64,000 bases of DNA from Cyanobium sp. PCC 7001 (GCF_000155635.1 NZ_DS990556.1:490563-554562), one strand, 5' to 3'. Positions 26,385 to 36,583 are shown, numbered from the stretch's first letter. Notes: generated by a model from the letters alone, not told the origin. A program made the numbers and translations.

Positions 26385-29300
26385 ATGACCACCACACGGC
26401 CCGTCAGTTCTTCCACGCCGCCCCGGCCCCCACACGGGGCTGAGCGCGTCGGGTTCCTCGAGCGTCTCCATGCTCCCGGGCGCCCCGTGCTGGTCTTCGA
26501 TGGCGCCACGGGCACGTCCCTGCAGCAGATGAACCTCACCGCCGAGGATTTCGGTGGTGCCGCCCTGGAGGGCTGCAACGAATACCTCGTGGTGTCCCGT
26601 CCCGACGCGGTGCAGGCGGTGCACCGCCAGTTCCTGGAGGTGGGCGCCGACGTGATCGAGACCGACACCTTCGGAGCCACCTCCCTGGTGCTGGCCGAGT
26701 ACGACATCGCCGACCAGGCCTTCGCCCTCAACCAGCGCGCGGCGGAGCTGGCGCGTCAGATGGCCGACGCCTTCAGCACGCCGGAGAAGCCCCGGTTCGT
26801 GGCGGGATCGATGGGGCCCACCACGAAGCTGCCCACCCTGGGCCATGTGGACTTCGACACCATGAAGGCCTCGTTCCAGGAGCAGGCCGAGGGGCTTCTG
26901 GCCGGCGATGTGGACCTGTTCATCGTGGAGACCTGCCAGGACGTGCTGCAGATCAAGGCGGCGCTGCAGGGGATCGAGGCGGCCTTCACGGCCACGGGCC
27001 AGCGGCGGCCGCTGATGGTGAGCGTGACCATGGAGACCACCGGCACGATGCTGGTGGGCTCCGACATCGCGGCAGTGGTGGCGATCCTGGAGCCGTTCCC
27101 GATCGACGTGCTCGGCCTCAACTGCGCCACCGGGCCGGAGCAGATGAAGGAGCACATCCGCTACCTGAGCGAGCACAGCCCGTTTGTGGTGAGCTGCATC
27201 CCCAATGCCGGCCTGCCGGAGAACATCGGCGGGGTGGCCCACTACCGGCTGACGCCGCTGGAGATGAAGATGCAGCTGCTGCACTTCGTGGAGGACCTCG
27301 GGGTGCAGGTGATCGGCGGCTGCTGCGGTACCACGCCGGCCCACATCGGCGCCCTGGCGGAGCTGGCGGCAGAGCTCACCCCGGCTCCCCGGGCGGTACG
27401 CACCCCCGCCACCCGGCATGACCGGCCGCTGCTGCAGGTGGAACCCTCGGCCGCTTCGATCTACGGCACCACCCCCTACCACCAGGACAATTCCTTCCTG
27501 ATCATCGGCGAGCGGCTCAATGCCAGCGGCTCGAAGAAGGTGCGGGAACTGCTTGCCGAGGAGGACTGGGACGGGCTGGTGGCCGTGGCCCGCGGCCAGG
27601 TGAAGGAGAACGCCCACGTGCTCGATGTGAACGTCGACTACGTGGGGCGGGATGGGGAACGGGACATGCACGAGCTGGTGAGCCGGCTCGTGACCAATGT
27701 GAATCTGCCATTGATGCTCGATTCCACCGAGTGGCAGAAGATGGAGGCCGGCCTCAAGGTGGCCGGCGGCAAGTGCATCCTCAACTCCACCAACTACGAA
27801 GACGGCGACGAGCGTTTCTTCAAGGTGCTGGAACTGGCGCGGGCCTACGGCTCCGGTGTGGTCGTGGGCACCATCGATGAGGAGGGCATGGCGCGCACGG
27901 CGGAGCGCAAGTTCGCCATCGCCCAGCGGGCCTACCGCGATGCCCTGGAGTTCGGCATTCCGGCCCACGAACTCTTCTACGACCCGCTGGCCCTGCCCAT
28001 CTCCACCGGCATCGAGGAAGACCGCGAAAACGGTCTCGCCACGGTGGAGGCGATCCGGCTGATCCGGGAGAACCTCCCGGGTGTGCATGTGGTGCTCGGG
28101 GTGAGCAATGTGAGCTTCGGCCTCTCACCGGCAGCACGCATCGTGCTCAATTCGGTGTTCCTGCACGACTGCTGCGAGGCGGGCATGGACGCGGCGATCG
28201 TCAGTCCGGCCAAGATCCTGCCCCTGATCAAGATCAGCGATGAGCACCAGCAGATCTGCCGCGATCTGATCTACGACCGGCGCCGCTTCGAGAGCGAGCA
28301 GCCCGGTGCCATCTGCACCTACGACCCGCTCACGGCCCTCACCACCCTGTTCGAGGGCGTCAGCGCCAAGGAAGCCCGCGCCTCGGGGCCTTCCCTGGCC
28401 GATCTGCCGGTGGAGGAGCGCCTCAAGCAGCACATCATCGATGGCGAGCGCATCGGCCTGGAGACGGCCCTCGACGAGGCCCTGCAGACCTATCCGGCTC
28501 TGCACATCATCAACACCTTCCTGCTGGACGGCATGAAGGTGGTGGGGGAGCTGTTCGGCTCCGGTCAGATGCAGCTGCCGTTCGTGCTGCAGAGCGCCGA
28601 AACGATGAAGGCGGCGGTGGCCCGTCTCGAACCCCACATGGAGCGGGTGGAAGGGGAAAGCAGCAGCAAGGGCAAATTCCTGATCGCCACGGTGAAGGGC
28701 GATGTGCACGACATCGGCAAGAATCTCGTGGACATCATCCTCACCAACAACGGCTATGAGGTGATCAATCTCGGCATCAAACAGAGCTGCGAAGCCATCA
28801 TCGAAGCTCAGCAGCAGCACCAGGCCGACTGCATCGCCATGAGCGGGCTGCTGGTGAAGTCCACGGCCTTCATGAAGGACAACCTGGAGGCCTTCAATGA
28901 GGCCGGCATCACGGTGCCGGTGATTCTCGGGGGAGCGGCTCTCACCCCCCGCTTCGTGCACGGCGACTGCCGTGCCGCCTACCGCGGCCAGGTGGTGTAC
29001 GGCCGTGATGCCTTTGCCGATCTGCGCTTCATGGACGCGCTGATGGACGCCAAGGCGGCCGAGGGCTGGGATGACCTGCAGGGCTTCCTCCATGGTGCCC
29101 CCGAGGGCGTGGAGCTGGGGACCAGCCGCCCCGCGGCCGAGGGGGACGCGACCGCCCCCGCCGACCCGGCGGACGCGAACGACAGCAGCTCCGCGACGGT
29201 CCACCCCCCCGCCGGCGATCACCGCTCCGAGGCGGTGCCCGAGGAGCCGGCGCTGGAGCCCCCCTTCTGGGGCAGCCGGGTGCTGAGCGAGGCGGCCATT

Positions 29301-30071
29301 CCCCTGCAGGAGGTGTTCGCCTACCTCGATCGCAACGCCCTCTTCGCCGGCCAGTGGCAGCTGCGCAAGAGCCAGCAGCAGAGCCGCGAGGCCTACGAGG
29401 CGATGCTGACGGAGAAGGCAGAACCCGTGCTGCAGGGCTGGATGCAGCGCTGCCTCGCGGAGCACCTGCTCACCCCCCGGGTGGCCTATGGCTACTTCCC
29501 CTGCGGCCGCGACGGCAATGCTGTGGTGGTGTTCGATCCTGAGCAGCGGTCCCGGCCCCTGGGGCGCTTTCACCTGCCCCGTCAACGGGCGGGCAACCGC
29601 TACTGCATCGCCGATTTCTACCGCGACCTCGCCGTGGGACCGGCCGGCGAGCCGCTGCCCACCGATGTGATGCCGATGCAGGCCGTCACCATGGGCGAGC
29701 AGGCCACCCGCTTCGCGCAGCAGCTCTTCGCCGCCGACCAGTACACCGACTACCTCTACTTCCACGGTCTGGCGGTGCAGATGGCCGAGGCCCTGGCCGA
29801 ATGGACCCATGCCCGCATCCGGCATGAACTGGGCTTCGGCGATCAGGAGCCTGAAGCCCTGCGGGATGTGCTGGCCCAGCGCTATCGGGGCAGTCGCTAT
29901 TCCTTCGGTTACCCCGCCTGTCCCAACGTGGCCGATTCGCGCCAGCAGCTGGACTGGCTCGGCGCCGAGCGCATCGGCCTCAGCATGGACGCCAGCGATC
30001 AGCTGGAGCCGGAACAGAGCACCACCGCCCTGGTGGCCCTGCACAGCAAGGCGCGTTACTTCAGCGCCTGA
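26385..30071 (+). CDS. metH: Cobalamin-dependent methionine synthase
   Basis: MetH transfers the methyl group of methyltetrahydrofolate to homocysteine through cobalamin. All modules are present in 1228 residues: homocysteine-binding domain (about 20-330, zinc cysteines in GLNCATGP and [11 protein letters not shown]), pterin domain (about 365-640, [15 protein letters not shown]), B12 cap and binding domain with the lower-ligand histidine in [16 protein letters not shown] (about 770) and [11 protein letters not shown], and the activation domain (about 970-1225) with [15 protein letters not shown]. An acidic Pro/Ala/Asp-rich linker (about 910-950) separates the B12 and activation domains. It is downstream of ilvE and near cobN, tying it to B12 supply. 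Confidence 0.97.
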   Translation: MTTTRPVSSSTPPRPPHGAERVGFLERLHAPGRPVLVFDGATGTSLQQMNLTAEDFGGAALEGCNEYLVVSRPDAVQAVHRQFLEVGADVIETDTFGATSLVLAEYDIADQAFALNQRAAELARQMADAFSTPEKPRFVAGSMGPTTKLPTLGHVDFDTMKASFQEQAEGLLAGDVDLFIVETCQDVLQIKAALQGIEAAFTATGQRRPLMVSVTMETTGTMLVGSDIAAVVAILEPFPIDVLGLNCATGPEQMKEHIRYLSEHSPFVVSCIPNAGLPENIGGVAHYRLTPLEMKMQLLHFVEDLGVQVIGGCCGTTPAHIGALAELAAELTPAPRAVRTPATRHDRPLLQVEPSAASIYGTTPYHQDNSFLIIGERLNASGSKKVRELLAEEDWDGLVAVARGQVKENAHVLDVNVDYVGRDGERDMHELVSRLVTNVNLPLMLDSTEWQKMEAGLKVAGGKCILNSTNYEDGDERFFKVLELARAYGSGVVVGTIDEEGMARTAERKFAIAQRAYRDALEFGIPAHELFYDPLALPISTGIEEDRENGLATVEAIRLIRENLPGVHVVLGVSNVSFGLSPAARIVLNSVFLHDCCEAGMDAAIVSPAKILPLIKISDEHQQICRDLIYDRRRFESEQPGAICTYDPLTALTTLFEGVSAKEARASGPSLADLPVEERLKQHIIDGERIGLETALDEALQTYPALHIINTFLLDGMKVVGELFGSGQMQLPFVLQSAETMKAAVARLEPHMERVEGESSSKGKFLIATVKGDVHDIGKNLVDIILTNNGYEVINLGIKQSCEAIIEAQQQHQADCIAMSGLLVKSTAFMKDNLEAFNEAGITVPVILGGAALTPRFVHGDCRAAYRGQVVYGRDAFADLRFMDALMDAKAAEGWDDLQGFLHGAPEGVELGTSRPAAEGDATAPADPADANDSSSATVHPPAGDHRSEAVPEEPALEPPFWGSRVLSEAAIPLQEVFAYLDRNALFAGQWQLRKSQQQSREAYEAMLTEKAEPVLQGWMQRCLAEHLLTPRVAYGYFPCGRDGNAVVVFDPEQRSRPLGRFHLPRQRAGNRYCIADFYRDLAVGPAGEPLPTDVMPMQAVTMGEQATRFAQQLFAADQYTDYLYFHGLAVQMAEALAEWTHARIRHELGFGDQEPEALRDVLAQRYRGSRYSFGYPACPNVADSRQQLDWLGAERIGLSMDASDQLEPEQSTTALVALHSKARYFSA

Positions 30072-30165
30072 AGCCAGCTCCGGCAATCCCTGCCCCCATC
30101 GGCCCTGGATCGGCGCTGACTGGGCCTAGCGTGGCTGGGTTCCAGCCCGAAGCCCTTCGCACGCC

Positions 30166-30438
30166 ATGGTCATCGCCGGTCCCGATGGAGTCGATGCCGC
30201 GATCAAGGCGGGGGTGGACCTCGACGGTTCGCCGATCCCCGCGGCGATGCTCGAGCTCTACAACGAGGTGATGGAGCTGGAGAGCCGCCGGCCCCGCTCG
30301 GGCGTTCTCAAATCCATGCGGAACCGGGTGGTGAAGACCGGTGCCAAGCACCTGGATCAGCAGACCCTCGACGCGCGCCTCAAGGGCGCCGGCTGGGAGG
30401 GGCTCAAGGCCAAGGAGATCGCGTTCTTCTACGGCTGA
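30166..30438 (+). CDS. Small conserved basic protein of unknown function
   Basis: 90 residues. MLELYNEVMELESRRPRSGV leads into LKSMRNRVVKTGAKHLDQQT and ends with GAGWEGLKAKEIAFFYG. The even, motif-like composition and conserved-looking C-terminus support a real cyanobacterial protein. It is rich in Arg/Lys in the middle, which could bind nucleic acid, but no family is recognised. It starts 94 bases after metH and is convergent with the next small gene. Confidence 0.65.
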   Translation: MVIAGPDGVDAAIKAGVDLDGSPIPAAMLELYNEVMELESRRPRSGVLKSMRNRVVKTGAKHLDQQTLDARLKGAGWEGLKAKEIAFFYG

Positions 30439-30445
30439 GGGCCGC

Positions 30446-30673
30446 TCAGCTGCACATCTCCTCGAGGGCGTCGATCACGTCCTGCTGGAAGTCCTCCAGG
30501 TCGGAGGAGTCGCTGAGGTCCAGGCCCTCGCCGGCCGCGTTCTGGGTCAGCTCCTGGAAATGGAAGGCTCCCTCACCGTGGGCCAGGAACTCCACGGCCG
30601 ACGGTTCACCGCTTTCCTTGTAGGCATCGCAGAGGGCCAGGAAGGCCGCGTCTTCGGTGAATTCCCAGCTCAT
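30446..30673 (-). CDS. Small acidic protein of unknown function
   Basis: 75 residues from ATG 30673: MSWEFTEDAAFLALCDAYKE at the start, acidic and helical throughout, ending DFQQDVIDALEEMCS. It has the size and charge of small regulatory or adaptor proteins of picocyanobacteria, but I cannot name it. The in-frame extension to 30748 lacks family-like sequence. Its stop is 7 bases from the convergent neighbour's stop. Confidence 0.6.
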   Translation of the reverse strand: MSWEFTEDAAFLALCDAYKESGEPSAVEFLAHGEGAFHFQELTQNAAGEGLDLSDSSDLEDFQQDVIDALEEMCS

Positions 30674-30817
30674 GAAGGGGTTGGCGCGTCGAACGACGGA
30701 TGAAACGCGGTCAACGACCTTTAACGCCTCCCCCCCGGATTTCGTCAACTCCCTGGGCCAACTTCAAGGGGATGACGGGAAGTCCGTCACATTCGTCAGA
30801 CTGGGCCCCAAGCACGT

Positions 30818-31210
30818 GTGGACCTTGTGACCCAGACCAGCCCGGCCCAGACCCAGGCCCTCAATGTGCTGGGGGAGCCCCTGGAGGTGTGCAGCTGCGA
30901 GCCGATGACCGGCTGGTTCCGCGACGGCTCCTGCCGCACCAACGGCGCCGACCTGGGCCGCCACACGGTGTGCTGCGTGGTGACCGAGGCCTTCCTCAGC
31001 TATAGCCGCGCCCAGGGCAACGACCTCAGCACCCCGGCTCCCCAGTACGGCTTCCCTGGCCTCAGACCCGGTGACCACTGGTGCGTGTGTGCCCCGCGCT
31101 GGCTGGAGGCCTATGAAGACGGCATGGCACCGCCGGTGCGTCTCCAGGCCACTGAAGCCAGCACCCTGGAGGTGATCCCGCTGGAGGTGCTGCGTCAGCA
31201 CCCGGCCTGA
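30818..31210 (+). CDS. DUF2237 family protein
   Basis: 130 residues matching the DUF2237 pattern: NVLGEPLEVCSCEPMTGWFR, DGSCRTNGADLGRHTVCCVV, FLSYSRAQGNDLSTP, FPGLRPGDHWCVCAPRWLEA. Cysteines and the DxGxHTVC and GD.WC motifs are all in place. Function is unknown; members occur in many bacteria as stand-alone proteins. It starts at GTG 30818, with another GTG three codons later. Confidence 0.88.
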   Translation: MDLVTQTSPAQTQALNVLGEPLEVCSCEPMTGWFRDGSCRTNGADLGRHTVCCVVTEAFLSYSRAQGNDLSTPAPQYGFPGLRPGDHWCVCAPRWLEAYEDGMAPPVRLQATEASTLEVIPLEVLRQHPA

Positions 31211-31243
31211 GACCTCCTTCAGCGCCCCCGCCAGTGCCCCCGT

Positions 31244-32011
31244 TCACCACGGGATCCTCTGGCCATCCCAGGCCCAGAACCCGCCGCTCTGCTCCGGTCC
31301 CAGGCCTTCCAGCACATCGAGCAGATGACCGGCGGCCCTCCCGGCGCTGAACAGTTGGGTGGTGGGCACAGTGGCCTGGAACGGCTGCGACAGAGCCGTG
31401 GCCGTGGTGCCTGGATGGAGGAGGCTGACGCAGGCCTGGGGGAAACGCCGGCGCCACTCCAGCGCCAGGGTGCGGAGCAACTGGTTCTGGGCGGCCTTGG
31501 CGGCCCGGTAGCTGTACCAGCCGCCCAGGCCGTTGTCGCCGATGCTGCCCACCCGCGCCGAGAGGCTGGCGAACTGGAACGGGCTCTGGCGGGGCAGCAC
31601 CCCCTCCAGGGCCTGGGCGAGCAGCACCGGGCCGAAGGCGTTCACGGCGAAACTGCGCTCCAGCGCGCTTCGCCTGAGCTGGGCCAGGCGTTTTTCCGGT
31701 TGCAGGTCCGGGCCGTGCAGCAGCCCCACGGTGTTGATCACCAGCCGCAGCGGCGGCCCCTGGGCGAGCTCACGGCTCAGGTTTTCCAGGCTCTCGTCAC
31801 AGGTCACATCCAGGGGGACCCAGCGCTGGAGGCCGGCGGTCGGTGGCGGCCGCCGCGATGTGGCCACCAGCTCCAGCCCCGGAGCCCGCTGGGCCAGGGC
31901 CCGCAGCAGCGCCATGCCGATGCCACCGCTGCCCACGACCAGGGCCAGCCCTTGCCACTGCGACAGGGGCGGCAGGAGTGAGTCCATGGGGGCGGAGGCC
32001 AGGAGGGCCAT
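31244..32011 (-). CDS. Short-chain dehydrogenase/reductase
   Basis: A classical SDR of about 255 residues. The cofactor loop is LALVVGSGGIGMALLRALA (GxxGxG), the LVINTVGLLHG segment is the NNAG-like strand, and WYSYRAAKAAQNQLLRTLAL holds the catalytic Tyr-x-x-x-Lys. Substrate is not inferable. The start may be the ATG at 32011 or the one at 31987. It is divergent from gpsA with a 38-base gap. Confidence 0.85.
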   Translation of the reverse strand: MALLASAPMDSLLPPLSQWQGLALVVGSGGIGMALLRALAQRAPGLELVATSRRPPPTAGLQRWVPLDVTCDESLENLSRELAQGPPLRLVINTVGLLHGPDLQPEKRLAQLRRSALERSFAVNAFGPVLLAQALEGVLPRQSPFQFASLSARVGSIGDNGLGGWYSYRAAKAAQNQLLRTLALEWRRRFPQACVSLLHPGTTATALSQPFQATVPTTQLFSAGRAAGHLLDVLEGLGPEQSGGFWAWDGQRIPW

Positions 32012-32049
32012 GATGGCAAGACCCTGTTCGCGCGCGTCCGGTTCGATCC

Positions 32050-32988
32050 ATGCCCCTACGCATCGCCGTGCTCGGCCGCGGGGCCTGGGGGCAGACATTG
32101 TCCGAGCTCTGGGAGCGGCAGGGCCACGCCATCTCGAGCTGGTCGCGGCGGGATGGCACCGCACCCGAGGCGGTGCTGCAGGGGGTGGACCTGGTGGTGG
32201 CGGCCGTGGCGATGGCGGGCGTGGAGAGCCTGGCCCAGCGGCTGGGGGGCCTGTGGCCCGGGGCGACTCCCCTGCTCAGCTGCACCAAGGGCCTGGATCT
32301 CGACCTGCTCGCCACCCCCGGCCAGCTCTGGCGCCGCCATCTCCCTGCCGCCGTGCCCCTGGTGGTGCTGAGCGGCCCGAACCTGGCGGCGGAGCTGCGT
32401 CAGGGGCTGCCGGCCGCCAGCGTGCTGGCCAGCGAGGATGGCGCCACAGCGGTGCGGCTGCAGCAGGCCCTCAGCGGCGCCAACCTGCGCCTCTACACCA
32501 ATGCCGATCCCCTCGGCACCGAGGCGGCGGGTGCCCTCAAGAACGTGATGGCCCTGGCGGCCGGAATCGCCGATGGGCTCGACCTGGGTGCCAATGCCCG
32601 GGCCTCTCTCCTCACCCGCGGCCTGGCGGAGATCGGTGTGGTGCTGGAGGGTCTGGGGGGGAAGGCCGCCACCCTGTACGGCCTGGCGGGGCTCGGGGAT
32701 CTGATGGCGACGGCCACCAGTGAGTTGAGCCGCAACTACCGCTGCGGGCGGCTGCTGGCGCAGGGCCACTCCCCTGCCGAGGCGGAACGGGGCGTGGGAG
32801 CCACCGTGGAGGGGCTGCGCACCGCCAGGGCCGCCCTGATGCTGGCGCGGCGCCATGGCTGGCGGCTGCCGATCTGCGGCCAGGTGGTGGCTCTCCTCGA
32901 TGGACGCCTGAATCCCGTGGAAGCGGCCTGGGGGTTGATGGAGCGCGAGCTCAGACCCGAGCACGTGGCTCCGCCCTCCCGGCCATGA
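32050..32988 (+). CDS. gpsA: NAD(P)H-dependent glycerol-3-phosphate dehydrogenase
   Basis: GpsA makes sn-glycerol-3-phosphate from dihydroxyacetone phosphate for phospholipid synthesis. The 312-residue protein has the Rossmann loop AVLGRGAWGQTLSELW, VLSGPNLAAELRQGLPAA, the catalytic-lysine region AAGALKNVMALAAGIADGLD, TLYGLAGLGDLMATATSELS with SRNYRCGR, and a C-terminal GATVEGLRTA. It is the first gene of a run with phzF-like, SpoIID-like and Ap4A phosphorylase genes joined by overlaps. Confidence 0.95.
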   Translation: MPLRIAVLGRGAWGQTLSELWERQGHAISSWSRRDGTAPEAVLQGVDLVVAAVAMAGVESLAQRLGGLWPGATPLLSCTKGLDLDLLATPGQLWRRHLPAAVPLVVLSGPNLAAELRQGLPAASVLASEDGATAVRLQQALSGANLRLYTNADPLGTEAAGALKNVMALAAGIADGLDLGANARASLLTRGLAEIGVVLEGLGGKAATLYGLAGLGDLMATATSELSRNYRCGRLLAQGHSPAEAERGVGATVEGLRTARAALMLARRHGWRLPICGQVVALLDGRLNPVEAAWGLMERELRPEHVAPPSRP

Positions 32989-33887
32989 CCAGGCTGCCCG
33001 CGGTGCTGGTGGAGGCGTTCACGGCCAGGCCCTGCTCGGGCAACGGCGCTGCCGTGGTGCTGCTGGAGCGGCCCCTCGCCGATGGGACGCTGCAGGCGGT
33101 GGCCCGCAGCCTGAACCAGTCGGAAACCGCCTTCCTCTGGCATCGCGGCGGCCGCTGGGGCCTGCGCTGGTTCACCCCCACGTGCGAGGTGCCCCTCTGC
33201 GGCCACGGCACCCTGGGGGCCCTGCTGGCCCTTGGCCACTGGGGCCTGGGGACCCCAGGGGAGCCCCTGGAGTTCTGGAGTCTGAGCGGTGCACTCACGG
33301 CGACCCTGGAGGGCTCCGGGCCGGGAGGCATGCCGGCGGGCTCAATCCTGCTGCCCAGCGCGGGGCTGATCCCGGCGCCACCGCCAACCGCTCTGCAGCA
33401 GATGCTGGACCAGCTGCTGGGCACCACGGCGGAGCAGTACTGGACCTCCCCCCTCGGCTACACGGTGGCGCTGCTGCCCGCCAGCGCGCCACTGGCGTCC
33501 ACGCCGCTGCCGGCCGCCGCTGTGCCGGCCACCAACCGCCAGGGCCTGGTGCTGATGCAGCCCCTGCCGGCCCATGGTCCGGTCTGGGAGGTGCTGGGTG
33601 AGCCCTGCCGTTATCAGTTGCGTTTCCTTGCTCCCGGTCTCGGCATCGACGAAGACCCGGTGACCGGGTCGGCCCATGCCCTGGTGGCCCCCTGGTGGCT
33701 CGAGCGCCTGGGCCTCGAGCGCCTGGCGGGCTGGCAATGCTCGCCCCGCGGGGGTGGAATGGTGTGCGAGACCGCGGTTTCAGGCATGATCCGCCTGACC
33801 GGAACGGGCCACCTGCTGTGGGACGGACACTTGCATCTCGATTCCGACGCCCCGACTGGTTCCGGCTGGGACCGCCTCTGGGCCTGA
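32985..33887 (+). CDS. PhzF-family isomerase-like protein
   Basis: 300 residues of the PhzF/diaminopimelate-epimerase-like fold. Markers are VLVEAFTARPCSGNGAAVVL, the family SLNQSETAFLW (catalytic Glu), RWFTPTCEVPLCGHGTLGA and the C-terminal GIDEDPVTGSAHALVAPWW. Phenazine genes are absent, so the name refers to fold only; the substrate is unknown. It overlaps gpsA by 4 bases (ATGA), indicating coupled translation. Confidence 0.9.
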   Translation: MTRLPAVLVEAFTARPCSGNGAAVVLLERPLADGTLQAVARSLNQSETAFLWHRGGRWGLRWFTPTCEVPLCGHGTLGALLALGHWGLGTPGEPLEFWSLSGALTATLEGSGPGGMPAGSILLPSAGLIPAPPPTALQQMLDQLLGTTAEQYWTSPLGYTVALLPASAPLASTPLPAAAVPATNRQGLVLMQPLPAHGPVWEVLGEPCRYQLRFLAPGLGIDEDPVTGSAHALVAPWWLERLGLERLAGWQCSPRGGGMVCETAVSGMIRLTGTGHLLWDGHLHLDSDAPTGSGWDRLWA

Positions 33888-34867
33888 GGCTGCGCAGCCC
33901 CTTCACCCGCCAGTTCCTGCTCGCCACCCCGATGGCCGTGGTGGCGGTGGCCACGGGTTTCGCCGCCCAGAGCCTGGCTCCCCGGGCTCCGGAGGCCGTG
34001 CACGGTGAGCTGCTCGACACCCTGATGGCTGTGCCGCCGCCTCCCCCCGACACGGTCGCAGCGGCCGACCAGCTGCGCCATCTCCAGGCGCGGCGGCTGG
34101 ATCCGTCCACCGCCCCCCAGGCCCCGGCGCTGGGACTGGCCGAGCCCGAGGCGGCCGCGCCGATCGATCTGGAGATCCGGGTGGCGCTGCTGCGGGCCGG
34201 CTCTTACCCCCGCCTCTCGGCCCAGGGGCCGTGGCAGCTGCTCAGCCGGGAGGGCCAGCTACTGCAGCAGGGGGGCGCGGGTGATCCGGTGTCCCTGGAA
34301 GGTGGCCTGCAGCAGGTGCCGGAGGCGTGGCTGCAGACCTCCGGTCCGGCCCTGCTAGTGAACGGCCAGCCGTACGCCGGCCGGATCCGGCTGATCCAGG
34401 AGGGCGGCGGCCTGCGGCTGGTGAACCACGTGGGACTCGAGACCTACATCAGCTCGGTGGTGGGAGCCGAGATGCCCAGCAGCTGGTCCTTGGAAGCCCT
34501 GCGTGCCCAGGCCGTGGCCGCCCGTTCCTATGCCCTGGCCCACATGGCCAGGCCCGCGAACCGGCACTGGCATCTCGGCGACACCACCCGCTGGCAGGCC
34601 TACCGGGGCCTCACCAGCGTGACGGAGCGGACGCGCCAGGCCACGGGCTCCACGGCCGGGCTGATCCTGAGCTACCAGGGCGCGATCGTGGAGAGCCTCT
34701 ACGCCGCCAACCGTCAGATCAGCCTGGAAGCCCACGGCCATCTCGGCGCCAGCATGAGCCAGCACGGAGCCCAGGATCTCGCCCAGCAGGGCTACCGCTA
34801 CCACCAGATTCTGGGCCACTACTACCAGGGCGCCGCCCTGGCTCGGCTCAAGGCCGGTGCGGGCTGA
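33818..34867 (+). CDS. Exported SpoIID/LytB-domain protein
   Basis: SpoIID-type proteins are peptidoglycan-binding or lytic transglycosylase-related; in cyanobacteria they are thought to act on the cell wall. Residues of the C-terminal domain are typical: LETYISSVVGAEMPSSWSLE, ALRAQAVAARSYALAH, and GASMSQHGAQDLAQQGYRYH followed by a repeated-Tyr end (ILGHYYQGA). An N-terminal RSPFTRQFLLATPMAVVAVA is a signal or anchor. No ATG sits at the right place, so I used the GTG at 33818, which overlaps the phzF-like gene by 70 bases; ATG 33932 would cut the signal. It continues by an 11-base overlap into the Ap4A phosphorylase gene. Confidence 0.85.
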   Translation: MGRTLASRFRRPDWFRLGPPLGLRLRSPFTRQFLLATPMAVVAVATGFAAQSLAPRAPEAVHGELLDTLMAVPPPPPDTVAAADQLRHLQARRLDPSTAPQAPALGLAEPEAAAPIDLEIRVALLRAGSYPRLSAQGPWQLLSREGQLLQQGGAGDPVSLEGGLQQVPEAWLQTSGPALLVNGQPYAGRIRLIQEGGGLRLVNHVGLETYISSVVGAEMPSSWSLEALRAQAVAARSYALAHMARPANRHWHLGDTTRWQAYRGLTSVTERTRQATGSTAGLILSYQGAIVESLYAANRQISLEAHGHLGASMSQHGAQDLAQQGYRYHQILGHYYQGAALARLKAGAG

Positions 34868-35684
34868 ACGCCTCTGGCGCGGTGCCCTGGCGCTCTCCGA
34901 AGCCGCCCGGGCCAGTGGCGATCTGGTGCCCCTCCGCACCGAACGGGTGGAGGCCCCGGGGCTGCGCCCGTTCGTGCTGCGGCGGTTGCTGAGCCGCACC
35001 CCCAAGCATCTGCGTGGCGGCGGACCTCGTCCGAACCCGTTCCTGCCCTGGGAGCCGGCCCTGGAGCTTGAACGGCTGGGGTCCGGCCATGTGGTGCTGC
35101 TCAACAAGTACCCCGTGCAGCCGGCCCATCTGCTGCTGATCACCCAGGACTGGCAACCGCAGAAGGGCTGGATTGCTGCGGAGGATTGGCGCGCCGTGGC
35201 CGAGCTTGCCCGCGACACCGGCGGCTTCTGGTTCTTCAACAGCTGTGCCGCCGCCGGGGCCAGCCAGCCCCACCGCCATCTGCAGCTGCTGCCGCGACGT
35301 GCAGGTGTGCCCAGCTGTCCCCTGGCGTCCTGTTTCCTGCGGCAGATCGGGGGGGAGCCGCTGGACTGGCCCTGGCGCTACGCCATCGATGCCCGGCTCT
35401 GTCCCGACGATCCGGCCGAGCTGCAGGCGATCTACCTGCGCCAGGCCCGGCAGCTCGAGCTGGGCGATCCAGACCGCGATGACCAGCCGCTCCACCCCTA
35501 CAACCTGCTGTTCGACGACGACTGGTTCGTCACCGTGCGGCGCGTCCAGGAGCACTGCGCCGGTTACAGCATCAATGCGCTCGGCTTCGGCGGCTACCTG
35601 CTGGCCACGGAGCGCTCCGACGGCGCCTGGCTGGAGCGCCACGGACCCTGGGAGCTGCTGCGGCGGGTGGCCGCACCGCGCTGA
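34857..35684 (+). CDS. ATP adenylyltransferase (Ap4A phosphorylase)
   Basis: HIT-superfamily enzyme that splits diadenosine tetraphosphate with phosphate to ATP and ADP, lowering this stress alarmone. In 275 residues, VLLNKYPVQPAHLLLITQDW is the N-terminal block, ASQPHRHLQLLP is the HxHxQ catalytic motif, and HPYNLLFDDDWFVTVRR with INALGFGGYLLA is the C-terminal domain typical of fungal Apa1/Apa2 and cyanobacterial homologues. It starts at GTG 34857, 11 bases inside the SpoIID-like gene, and a sigma-factor gene follows after 125 bases. Confidence 0.9.
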   Translation: MRAERLWRGALALSEAARASGDLVPLRTERVEAPGLRPFVLRRLLSRTPKHLRGGGPRPNPFLPWEPALELERLGSGHVVLLNKYPVQPAHLLLITQDWQPQKGWIAAEDWRAVAELARDTGGFWFFNSCAAAGASQPHRHLQLLPRRAGVPSCPLASCFLRQIGGEPLDWPWRYAIDARLCPDDPAELQAIYLRQARQLELGDPDRDDQPLHPYNLLFDDDWFVTVRRVQEHCAGYSINALGFGGYLLATERSDGAWLERHGPWELLRRVAAPR

Positions 35685-35809
35685 GGGCGCCGGGGGTGAC
35701 GCTGCCCGATCCCGTGGTTCCACCGTTGCGGGGAGCACCCGGGATGGGCGTGGCTGGATCTGGAGCCGCCCCACGGCGACTCCCTACAACCGTTTTTATC
35801 TCTGCCCCG

Positions 35810-36583
35810 ATGACGACTCTGACTTCCGGCCGACTGTCCAGCCACCAGGACTGCCGCGCGATCCAGGCCCGCAACCGGCGGGTCGAGCAGTACAAGGCTC
35901 TGGTGCGCCCGATCGCCCTCCACTACCACCACCGCTGCTCCGAACCGCTGGACGATCTGATCCAGGTGGGCCTGATGGGACTGCTGCGGGCCGCCGAGCT
36001 CTACCGCCCTTCCACCGCCACGCCGTTCGAGGCCTTCGCCCGTCCCCATGTGCGCGGTGCCCTGCTTCATTACCTGCGGGATGTGGCGCTGCCCATCCGC
36101 CTGCCCCGCAGGCTGGATGAGCAGCGCCTGCAGCTGGCTCGCCTGCGCAGCAGCTGGCTGGCCGCCCACCACCGCCCGGCCACGGAGCAGGAGCTGCGGC
36201 AGCTGCTGGGGCTGGACCAGAGCCATTGGAACCGGCTCCAGGCCGCCGAGCAGCTGGTGAGGGTCCAGTCACTGGACTTCTGGCTGGATGACGGCGGCGA
36301 GCCGCCCTGCGCCGAGACTGAGACCGGCCCCGCCGACCCCTGTCGGGGCGAGGAGGCCTCAGCCCCCGCGGCCCTGCTGGCCGGGCTGGAGGAGCCGCTG
36401 CGGCAGGTGGTGGAACGGGTGATCCTGGCCGGCTGGAGCTACCGCCGCACGGCTTCGGCGCTCAACGTGAGCCCGATGACGGTGCAGCGTCGCCTGCATA
36501 GGGCCCTGGCGCTGCTGCGCGGCTGTCTGATCAGTCCTGAGCAGGGCTGGCGTCACGCTGCATCTGCTGCTCCAGGGTGCTGA
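35810..36583 (+). CDS. Group 3 RNA polymerase sigma factor (SigF/SigB type)
   Basis: Alternative sigma factor of 257 residues. Region 2 is DDLIQVGLMGLLRAAELYRP followed by TPFEAFARPHVRGALLHYLR, the pattern of group-3 sigma factors, then region 3 (LPIRLPRRLDEQRLQLARLR, ATEQELRQLLGLDQ) and region 4 (RTASALNVSPMTVQRRLHRA). It lacks region 1.1 and is too short for a primary or group-2 factor. Regulon unknown; SigF-like factors in cyanobacteria serve stress and motility. ATG 35810 was chosen because earlier in-frame sequence is proline/arginine-rich non-family. Its last 53 bases overlap a convergent small gene. Confidence 0.92.
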   Translation: MTTLTSGRLSSHQDCRAIQARNRRVEQYKALVRPIALHYHHRCSEPLDDLIQVGLMGLLRAAELYRPSTATPFEAFARPHVRGALLHYLRDVALPIRLPRRLDEQRLQLARLRSSWLAAHHRPATEQELRQLLGLDQSHWNRLQAAEQLVRVQSLDFWLDDGGEPPCAETETGPADPCRGEEASAPAALLAGLEEPLRQVVERVILAGWSYRRTASALNVSPMTVQRRLHRALALLRGCLISPEQGWRHAASAAPGC

